A stretch of DNA of 39,412 nucleotides from Planctomycetaceae bacterium (GTDB lineage: Bacteria > Planctomycetota > Planctomycetia > Planctomycetales > Planctomycetaceae), in NCBI GenBank assembly GCA_016795145.1, contig JAEUII010000391.1, forward strand, positions 1 to 39,412, read 5' to 3'. The first letter of the stretch is position 1; each line of letters opens with the position of its first letter. This document shows positions 8,131 through 15,249 of the stretch, in pieces. The notes beneath the pieces are model-generated. The model made no database searches, was not told the origin of the DNA, and worked only from the letters and a program-made list of their open reading frames with translations. The translations under genes were made by a program, and so were the position numbers.

Positions 8131-8475
8131 TCAGAACAGCAGACCGGCATCATCGTCGTCGGATTCGTTTGCCGCGGGCTTGCGGCGTTTTTCCGTTTGA
8201 GACGCGTCCTTCTGCAGGGTCGATCGTGCATCGAAAGGAGCAGTCTCGACACCGTCAGTGCTCATGCGAGTCAGGATTTCGATCTTCTGAGACGCCGCGT
8301 CCAGTTTCTGATGGCATGAACGAAGGAGCTGCATTCCTCGTTCGAATTGCGCGAGTGATTCGTCGAGAGTGGCCTGCCCTGATTCCATCCGCGCAACGAT
8401 CTCTGCAAGCTCGCTCATCGCCGCTTCCAGTGTCACGTCGTCGTTGTTCTCTTCCGTGGTCTTGCGTTTCGCCAT
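8131..8475 (-). CDS. xseB: Exodeoxyribonuclease VII small subunit
   Basis: 114 aa from ATG 8475 (MAKRKTTEE). The core LEAAMSELAEIVARMESGQATLDESLAQFERGMQLLRSCHQKLDAASQKIEIL is the helical hairpin that defines XseB. Several copies of it bind the XseA catalytic subunit to make the enzyme that degrades single-stranded DNA. The C-terminal 45 residues are a charged tail. The frame stays open for 39 more codons upstream, but that extension does not resemble XseB. xseA is not in the window. Confidence 0.93.
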   Translation of the reverse strand: MAKRKTTEENNDDVTLEAAMSELAEIVARMESGQATLDESLAQFERGMQLLRSCHQKLDAASQKIEILTRMSTDGVETAPFDARSTLQKDASQTEKRRKPAANESDDDDAGLLF

Positions 8476-8808
8476 GATTCCATATTCCGGGCAAATCGAT
8501 CTGTCACATGCAGCCGTTCGACTCCGCAGCGGGCTGCGTTCAATGGAACTGTAATCGTTCAGCGGTTGCTCGTCAGTCGTGGCAGAATGCATCTTGTTGT
8601 TTCCTGGCGATCTTCGCCGGACTCAACCTTCCGAAGCCATGCCAGCAGTCGGTATCCTGTGTATGCCCTGTTCATCCTCGTGCTTGACTGTCACTTCGTA
8701 ACCCGAAACGTCAGTGAGGGATCAGGAAGCCGGAAGGTGCCCCACGAAAATCCCTGCTCAACGCAACGGGTTGGGATCAACAGCAAGTGACGCCCGCGGA
8801 GTCTTACT
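8476..8808. other. Divergent intergenic region between xseB and the PSCyt gene
   Basis: About 330 bases that must hold the promoters of both flanking genes. I see no convincing promoter pair. The one recognisable element is the 32-nt dispersed repeat at 8692-8723. Confidence 0.5.
8692..8723 (+). repeat. Dispersed 32-nt planctomycete-type repeat, copy 1
   Basis: The core AACCCGAAACGTCAGTGAGG is found again, reverse-complemented and unbroken over 20 bases, at 29130-29161. The full 32-nt elements differ at about four positions. It lies about 85 bases upstream of the 8809 start. From general knowledge, similar sequences ('acccgaagcgt.agcgaggg') are scattered between genes in Rhodopirellula-like genomes. 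Confidence 0.7.
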
Positions 8809-11800
8809 GTGTCTTCTAAACTGAATACTCATAAGCTTGCTGCTCTGATCTGCTGTTGTGTGCTATGGGGCGACTGCCGGGCCGAAGAGGTCGACTACCT
8901 GCGTGATATCAAGCCTCTGCTGAAGGCTCGCTGCTATGCGTGTCATGGTTCGCTGAAGCAAGAGGCTGGGCTGCGTCTTGATACGGCGCAGTTGCTCTTG
9001 AAGGGAGGCAGTGACGGACCGATCGTGACTGCCAATGCACCGGACCAGAGTCCTCTTTTGAGACGCGTTCATGCATCAGTTGAAGAAGGACGCATGCCAC
9101 CGGAAGGCGAGCCGTTGACTCCTGAGCAACAGGCACAGCTGAAGCAATGGATCATGGCAGGCGCGAAGGCTCCGGCCGACGAAACTCCCGAGGCGGATCC
9201 TCGAGACCATTGGTCCTTCCGACCGCTCGAGCGGCCGCTGATTCCGTTTGTCCTGCCGCCGTCCTCTCACCCGATCGACCAGTTTGTAGCCCGAGAACAT
9301 GTGCGGCATGGTTTGGTTTCTGTGGGGCGAGCCAGCCGAGAAGCGCTGTTGCGTCGGGCCTGGCTGGATCTGCTGGGAGTTCCTCCGGATCCAGAATCGC
9401 TCCGGAAGTTTCTTGCCGATGAATCTCCCGATGCGTGGGAGAAGACGGTTGATGCGCTTCTGAATGATCCTCGATACGGAGAACGCTGGGGCCGCCACTG
9501 GATGGATGTATGGCGTTACGCGGACTGGTATGGCCGACGAGCCGTGCCCGACGTCTGGAACAGCGCGCCGCAGATCTGGCGCTGGCGAGACTGGATTGTT
9601 CGTTCACTGAATCAGGACAAAGGTTATGACCGGATGATTCAGGAGATGCTGGCGGCCGATGAGATCTGTCCGGAAGACGATGAGGCTGCGGTGGCGACCG
9701 GCTACCTGATTCGCAACTGGTACGCACTCAATCCAAACGACTGGATGCGGAACACCGTCGAACATACCGGCAAAGCGTTTCTGGGGCTGACCTTCAATTG
9801 TGCTCATTGCCATGATCACAAGTACGACCCGATTGCACAGGATGACTATTTTCGGCTGCGAGCTTTTTTCGAACCGATGAATATTCGCCAGGACCAATGG
9901 CCCGGTGAACCTGATCCAGGCCCGTTCCAGGAGTACGAGTATGTTGTCCTGCGTAAGATCCAACGGCTGGGAATGGTCCGCATCGTGGATCAGAAGCCGG
10001 AAGCTCCGACGTGGTTTTACACGGGAGGCGATGAACGAAATCGCGTGAAGGACCGAGGCAGCGTGGCACCGGGAGTCCCTTCGTTCCTGAGTTCTTCGTT
10101 CCGGAGTCCGGAACCGATCTCGATGCCAGCCCACTTTCGTTACCCTGGGCTTCGTCCGGCGGTGCTGGAGGCTGAACGAAAACGACTGGCTGATGCGGTT
10201 GTCGCGGCGGAAGCACAGGCCTCGCAGTTGGTGATTGAATCGACTGCAGATTCAACCGCCGCTCAGAACGCGCTGACAGATGCGGAGCGAGTTTTCGCGG
10301 CGGCCATCGAGACGGCTCGAACCGAGAAACGTGAAGGGGCACTGGACGGTCAACAGTCGTTGCTGATGGATGCGTCGACTGGACGTCGCATGATTCATCG
10401 AACATTGCCCGAATTGAAAGAGCTTCCGGATCGAACGACAGTGGAGTTCCTCGTGCAGATCCAGAAGGATGCTCATTTCAATTTTCAACTGGCCCGCGAC
10501 CTGGCTCAGGGTGGAACTGCGACGTTCGTGGGATTCGAGAAGGGACGGATTCTCTCCTACCGCCCGGGCACGTTTGAGGAACTGCAGGTCGGTGCGTTCG
10601 ATCTTGCTCAGGGAGTTCGTCGATTCAGAGTTCATCTGACGCTTGATCTGGTTAACGACGTTTGTCGTCTGACTGTGACGGACATTGAGCACGATCAGGT
10701 TCTTTGCGATGCTCAAACAATTGCGTTGAATGGCTGGAAGCCGGTGGGCAACGCGAACCAAGGAATCCTGATGGATGCTCGAACGGGAACCGTTGCGATT
10801 GTTGATCGCATCAGGATTTGTTCGCCTGTGGAACAAGCGGCGGGATTGCCACAGCTTTGCTTGTATGAGTGCGGATTCGAATCGCCCAATTTTGCGGATG
10901 GTGAAGATGCCGTGGGTGTGGCGGGCTGGGTTCGAACATCGTATTCGGCCGAACCAGCGACCTCGGTCGCTTCCACAGTGGCGCTGAATGATTCGCTGCG
11001 AGAAGCGGCTGCTGCGGTTCGCAGGGCTCGCGGCCAGGCAGCGTTACCAGAATGGAAACGACAGGCCTCCCAATTGCTCGTGAATGCAGCACGGGCCGAC
11101 CAGACTTCCTGGGAAGCTCGACTTCGAGCCGATCAGAAAAAAGCCGGCCTTAGCGTGAGTGCTGAAGCGGTCGCCGGATCAATCAGTGGTTCGACCGCCA
11201 GTGGAACTATTTCGGCGTCCATTGATTCGCCAACCGAAGACCTGGCGCGAATCGCGAGCCGACTGGAACGGGACGCGGCGGTGTTCAGGGCAGAGGTTTC
11301 AGAGCTGCTGGCGCGCATCAGGATTGCTTCTGCCGAGTCGTTGCCAGACTCTGATGAGAAGCACGCGAAGGACCTGGAGGTCGCAACGAAGGAACTTGCT
11401 GCGGCAAGAACTCAGCTGGCTTCTGCAAAGACACTGCAGTCAGACGCGTCAAAGGATCTCACCTACACCCCGCTGACAAGAGAATCAATTGCGACCAGCA
11501 CTGGTCGCAGAAAGGCGCTCGCGGAGTGGATCACGTCGTCCGAAAATCCACTGACGGCTCGCGTCGCCGTGAATCACATCTGGATGCGGCATTTCCACAG
11601 GCCGATCGTGTCATCAGTCTTCGACTTTGGCCGCAACGGTGCTCCGCCAAGTCATCCGGACTTATTGAACTGGCTGGCCTGTGAGCTGCGAGATCATGAC
11701 TGGAGCATGAAGCATCTGCATCGATTGATCCTGACCAGCGAAACGTGGAAGCGTTCTTCCGGCTACCCGGAAGGTTACTCATCGGCTTCCACCGATCCCG

Positions 11801-12396
11801 ACAATCGCTGGCTGTGGCGCATGAATACCGGGCGGATGGAGGCGGAAGTCGTTCGAGACAGTGTGCTGGCGGTTTCCGAAAAGCTCGATCTGACTCAGGG
11901 CGGACAGGAACTGGAAAACAGTGCTGCACTGACGACATTTCGGCGAAGTCTGTACTACAGTTGTCAGCCCGAAGGTGACGGACGCAGTCAGTTTGCGGCA
12001 CTCTTTGACGCGGCGGATGCGCTGGAGTGTTATCGACGGTCGCAGAGCATCATTCCTCAACAGGCCCTCGCGCTGACCAACAGCGAGTTTGTTCATCAGC
12101 GTTCTGCGGACATTGTCGCAGCGTGGGTGGCGAAGGTCGAGAATGGCAAAGCGGTCGCTTCCGACTCTGCGTTCGTTGAGGACATGTTTGAGCTGATCGT
12201 TAATCGTCGCCCCAGTGATTCAGAGCGTCAAAGATGCACAACGTTCCTTGAACAACAGAGCAGCGCCTCAGCGACAAGCTCTTCCGACGCTGCGGCTTCA
12301 GCGGCTGCCCCAACCGAAGAGTCAGCAGTTCGACAATCGCGTGAAAGTCTGGTTCGAGTTCTCTTGAACCACAATGACTTCATCGCCATTCGTTAG
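8809..12396 (+). CDS. Giant PSCyt1-DUF1549-DUF1553 protein with an internal beta-sandwich-like insert
   Basis: 1195 aa with a signal peptide (about 1-25). Order: a planctomycete cytochrome-c-like domain (haem motif CYACH, 42-46; MPPEG at about 97); DUF1549 (about 145-375) with a second CxxCH (CAHCHDHKYDP, 331-335); a long middle section; DUF1553 (about 883-1195; marks ENPLTARVAVNHIW, FGRNGAPPSHPDLL, DWSMKHLHRLI). The middle (about 515-700) reads like a concanavalin/LamG-type beta-sandwich. It is followed by Ala/Ser-rich and helical stretches, and another Ser/Ala-rich run sits near the C-terminus. The GTG at 8809 gives the best signal peptide. Members are thought to be exported haem proteins, but their reaction is unknown. 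Unlike the copy at 15239-18166 it has no DUF1501 partner next to it. It ends with a 4-base tail-to-tail overlap with the MFS gene. Confidence 0.93.
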   Translation: MSSKLNTHKLAALICCCVLWGDCRAEEVDYLRDIKPLLKARCYACHGSLKQEAGLRLDTAQLLLKGGSDGPIVTANAPDQSPLLRRVHASVEEGRMPPEGEPLTPEQQAQLKQWIMAGAKAPADETPEADPRDHWSFRPLERPLIPFVLPPSSHPIDQFVAREHVRHGLVSVGRASREALLRRAWLDLLGVPPDPESLRKFLADESPDAWEKTVDALLNDPRYGERWGRHWMDVWRYADWYGRRAVPDVWNSAPQIWRWRDWIVRSLNQDKGYDRMIQEMLAADEICPEDDEAAVATGYLIRNWYALNPNDWMRNTVEHTGKAFLGLTFNCAHCHDHKYDPIAQDDYFRLRAFFEPMNIRQDQWPGEPDPGPFQEYEYVVLRKIQRLGMVRIVDQKPEAPTWFYTGGDERNRVKDRGSVAPGVPSFLSSSFRSPEPISMPAHFRYPGLRPAVLEAERKRLADAVVAAEAQASQLVIESTADSTAAQNALTDAERVFAAAIETARTEKREGALDGQQSLLMDASTGRRMIHRTLPELKELPDRTTVEFLVQIQKDAHFNFQLARDLAQGGTATFVGFEKGRILSYRPGTFEELQVGAFDLAQGVRRFRVHLTLDLVNDVCRLTVTDIEHDQVLCDAQTIALNGWKPVGNANQGILMDARTGTVAIVDRIRICSPVEQAAGLPQLCLYECGFESPNFADGEDAVGVAGWVRTSYSAEPATSVASTVALNDSLREAAAAVRRARGQAALPEWKRQASQLLVNAARADQTSWEARLRADQKKAGLSVSAEAVAGSISGSTASGTISASIDSPTEDLARIASRLERDAAVFRAEVSELLARIRIASAESLPDSDEKHAKDLEVATKELAAARTQLASAKTLQSDASKDLTYTPLTRESIATSTGRRKALAEWITSSENPLTARVAVNHIWMRHFHRPIVSSVFDFGRNGAPPSHPDLLNWLACELRDHDWSMKHLHRLILTSETWKRSSGYPEGYSSASTDPDNRWLWRMNTGRMEAEVVRDSVLAVSEKLDLTQGGQELENSAALTTFRRSLYYSCQPEGDGRSQFAALFDAADALECYRRSQSIIPQQALALTNSEFVHQRSADIVAAWVAKVENGKAVASDSAFVEDMFELIVNRRPSDSERQRCTTFLEQQSSASATSSSDAAASAAAPTEESAVRQSRESLVRVLLNHNDFIAIR

Positions 12397-13655
12397 GTCG
12401 AAGAAGTGCGTGACTTTGGCCAGACGACTTGCAGAATGATCAGTCCGACAAGCGGGGCAAATCCAGCCAGAGCAATGCCGTCGTCAAACGACTGGTAACG
12501 ATCGACATATTTTCCGAACAGCTTTTGAACTGGCGATGAGATCAGCCATCCCAATGCACCCAGGAGCCCGGTTGCTTTTCCGAGATGACGTTCGCTGACG
12601 TCCTGCGACATAGAGTAATAACAGGGGAACAGTCCCAGCGATCCTGCGGCAACGAGAAGCAGGACCGCGTACAAGGCCGGTCCAAGTTTCAAATAGGGCA
12701 CAATCCCTGTCATTCCGGTCAGAACACAGCAGCAGGCAAACACGATGATTCTTGCCGGATGCGACGGGAACCCCTTTTTCCCAAGCCAAATTGCTATCGC
12801 ACCGGCCGCGATGCAGCCGACGTCTGCTGCAGCAAAATAGCAGGAGTTGAAGAATAACGCCGCTGCTTCAGTCGCCCCTCGCCCCTGCTGCAAAAACTTC
12901 GGAAGCCACGCGCGAATCAGCTGCCAGGTGATATTCAGGCAGATCACGACCGGCACAAGAGCCCAGAATTTTGGATTCCACATGCATTCAAAAAACCAGT
13001 TCGGTCCGGAGTTTTCGTCGGGCTTCGATTGCTGGACCGGAACATCGTCCGTGCGAAGCGACGTCAGCCAGAGACCAGCCCAGACAACGCCCAGCGACCC
13101 GATGATAAAGAAGGGCGTTCTCCAGGCACCTGCAGTTGGGTCGTCGCGTGTGATCAAACGAACGACCAGTGGAGTCAGGATTGCCCCAATCGCTCCGCCG
13201 CTTTGCAGGATGCTGTTGCCCATCAGCCGTTTGCCGCCTGTCTGAAGGGCCTGAGTGGTTTTCAGCGCGCAGGGCCAGTGACCGGCTTCAAAGAAGCCCA
13301 GCAGAATTCGGCAGGTCAGCAGAGATGAAAAGTCCTTGCAGAAGCCAGTCAGAATTCCAATGGCCGACCACGACAGAAGTACGATCGGGTAGAGCCAGCG
13401 GACCGAGAGACTATCTGCCAGGATCCCGAAGCTCAGTGACCCAATGGCAAAGGCAACACCAAAGCCGAATTCAAGATCGCCATAGTTCTCTTCGGAAAGA
13501 CTCAGTTCCTTTGTGATCCGTACCGACAGAACGGCAAGCGTTTGCCGGTCCATGTAGTTCAGCATGGTGGCCAGGAGCAGAAGGCCGCTAATCCACCAAA
13601 CCCAATTGGAAGAGCGAGGCGAGCCGGTTGGTTCACTGACGTCCGAAAATGTCAT
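12393..13655 (-). CDS. MFS transporter, anion:cation symporter (hexuronate/ExuT-like) type
   Basis: 420 aa, about 12 membrane helices. The first helix ends NYMDRQTLAVLSV, a common signature of the ACS (hexuronate/sugar-acid) group of the major facilitator superfamily. The loop-2 region is GILADSLSVRWLYP, and CRILLGFFEAGHWPCALKT also fits ACS members. It would be an inner-membrane proton- or sodium-coupled importer; sugar acids are the most likely cargo given relatives and the polysaccharide-related neighbours, but this is inference. A GGGA ribosome site precedes ATG 13655. It is the last gene of a minus-strand cluster, 151 bases after the DUF1501 gene, and its stop overlaps that of the convergent PSCyt gene. 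Confidence 0.9.
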   Translation of the reverse strand: MTFSDVSEPTGSPRSSNWVWWISGLLLLATMLNYMDRQTLAVLSVRITKELSLSEENYGDLEFGFGVAFAIGSLSFGILADSLSVRWLYPIVLLSWSAIGILTGFCKDFSSLLTCRILLGFFEAGHWPCALKTTQALQTGGKRLMGNSILQSGGAIGAILTPLVVRLITRDDPTAGAWRTPFFIIGSLGVVWAGLWLTSLRTDDVPVQQSKPDENSGPNWFFECMWNPKFWALVPVVICLNITWQLIRAWLPKFLQQGRGATEAAALFFNSCYFAAADVGCIAAGAIAIWLGKKGFPSHPARIIVFACCCVLTGMTGIVPYLKLGPALYAVLLLVAAGSLGLFPCYYSMSQDVSERHLGKATGLLGALGWLISSPVQKLFGKYVDRYQSFDDGIALAGFAPLVGLIILQVVWPKSRTSST

Positions 13656-13806
13656 CGTTCCCGCTTCCCGTGGCTTGTGGGTAACAGTTCCTCAACTTCG
13701 ACGTTTGAATCAGCGACACATTGGACACAGGCTGCAGGGGAATCGCAAATGTGTGAAGTTCTTGCGGTGAACGCGACGGCTTCGAGGGAACATCCGCGAG
13801 ATGGAC

Positions 13807-15249
13807 TCACGCACGACGGTGGAGCAGATTCGCAATGACATCGCCTCCAAACTGACTGAGCTGTTTGAATCGACCGCCGTGATAATACGTCAGGCGGTTG
13901 TCATCCAGACCGAGCAGATGGAGCAGGGTGACATGGAAATCGCGGACATGGTGAATCTCTTCAACGGCCGTCATGCCCGTTTCGTCCGTCGCCCCGATGG
14001 TGTGTCCGGCACGGCAACCTCCGCCGGCCATCCAGATCGTCATGGCGTTCGGGTTATGGTCACGGCCGTACGCCACTCCGCCTCGAACACCATTGTCCGG
14101 AGTCCGCCCGAATTCTCCGCACCAGACAACGAGCGTTGATTCCAGCAAGCCTCGGGTTTTCAGGTCCGCGATCAATGCGGCAATGGGCTGGTCCACACTT
14201 CGAATCAGATTTCCGTGAGCCCGCTGAATGTCGTCATGACTGTCCCATGTACCGTGATAGAGCTGGACAAATCGAACGCCCTTTTCAATCAGTCGTCTCG
14301 CCAGCAGACACTTTCGGCCAAACTCTGATGTCTCTTTTCGGGCGAGGCCATACGCCTCATGAGTCTTCGCCGTTTCTCCGTCGAGATCGAGGAGTTCCGG
14401 CACCTGGGTTTGCATGCGAAACGCCAGTTCGTAGTTTGCCATTCGTGCTTCGAGACTGGTGTTCAGCGGATGAGTCTTCAGGTAACTGGCCTCCAGGTCT
14501 CGCAGGAGATCCATGTTTCTTCGCTGACGATTTCGAGTGACGCCCGAAGGTGGCGTCAGGTCAAGCAGCGGCGCGCCGATGGACCGCAGGGCTGTCCCCT
14601 GAAACTGCGCGGGAAGGTATCCGTTGCTCCAGTTGGCAGAACCTCCCTGAGGGTAACTGACTTCCGGAAGGACGATGAAACCGGGGACGTTGCTGTTTTC
14701 CGAGCCAAGCCCATAGGTCACCCAGGCTCCTGTGGCCGGATCACCTCCAAAACGATTGCCGCAGTTCATCTGGTACATGGCAGTGGGATGATTCACACTG
14801 TCAACCTGGCAACCTCGGTAGAAGCACAGATCGTCAGCCACATGGCGAAGGTGTTCCCAGGTAACCGCCATGTCGGCACCGCATTCGCCAGTCCTGCGAA
14901 ACTCGAAAGGGCTTCGGACAAAGTACCGCTTCCCGCTTTCCATCGCGGACTTCTGCCGGCCTTCGCGGACAAACTCCGTCAGATGAAGGCGATCAAGGGC
15001 CGGCTTGGGATCAAACGTGTCGATGTGTGACGGGCCACCTTCCATCATGAGGAAGATGACTTGTTTCGCAGACGGGACGTGATGGGGACCCCGAGCACTT
15101 TGGTCAGGGTCGGCCGCCTTTTGATTCGTGTTGTCGACGCCCTCATTGTTTTCTGAAGCGAGCAGAGTCTTGAGGGCGACCGTGCCGAGTCCCAGTCCTG
15201 CTCCGAAGACAAATTCGCGACGATGTCGGAATGGATGTCTATTCGACAT
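13807..15249 (-). CDS. DUF1501 protein with a twin-arginine signal
   Basis: 480 aa. The N-terminus SNRHPFRHRREFVFGAGLGLG carries a twin-arginine motif (RR at 10-11) followed by a weakly hydrophobic stretch, so Tat export is likely. The rest is DUF1501 (alkaline phosphatase/sulfatase-like fold): VIFLMMEGGPSHIDTFDPKP near residue 65, SVNHPTAMYQMNCG, FVQLYHGTWDSHDDI, and VVWCGEFGRTPDNG. The acidic and histidine residues in these blocks are likely metal ligands. The biochemical function of the family is not established. It overlaps the end of the upstream PSCyt1-DUF1549-DUF1553 gene by 11 bases, the standard pairing in Planctomycetes, so the two are surely co-translated. Confidence 0.93.
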   Translation of the reverse strand: MSNRHPFRHRREFVFGAGLGLGTVALKTLLASENNEGVDNTNQKAADPDQSARGPHHVPSAKQVIFLMMEGGPSHIDTFDPKPALDRLHLTEFVREGRQKSAMESGKRYFVRSPFEFRRTGECGADMAVTWEHLRHVADDLCFYRGCQVDSVNHPTAMYQMNCGNRFGGDPATGAWVTYGLGSENSNVPGFIVLPEVSYPQGGSANWSNGYLPAQFQGTALRSIGAPLLDLTPPSGVTRNRQRRNMDLLRDLEASYLKTHPLNTSLEARMANYELAFRMQTQVPELLDLDGETAKTHEAYGLARKETSEFGRKCLLARRLIEKGVRFVQLYHGTWDSHDDIQRAHGNLIRSVDQPIAALIADLKTRGLLESTLVVWCGEFGRTPDNGVRGGVAYGRDHNPNAMTIWMAGGGCRAGHTIGATDETGMTAVEEIHHVRDFHVTLLHLLGLDDNRLTYYHGGRFKQLSQFGGDVIANLLHRRA

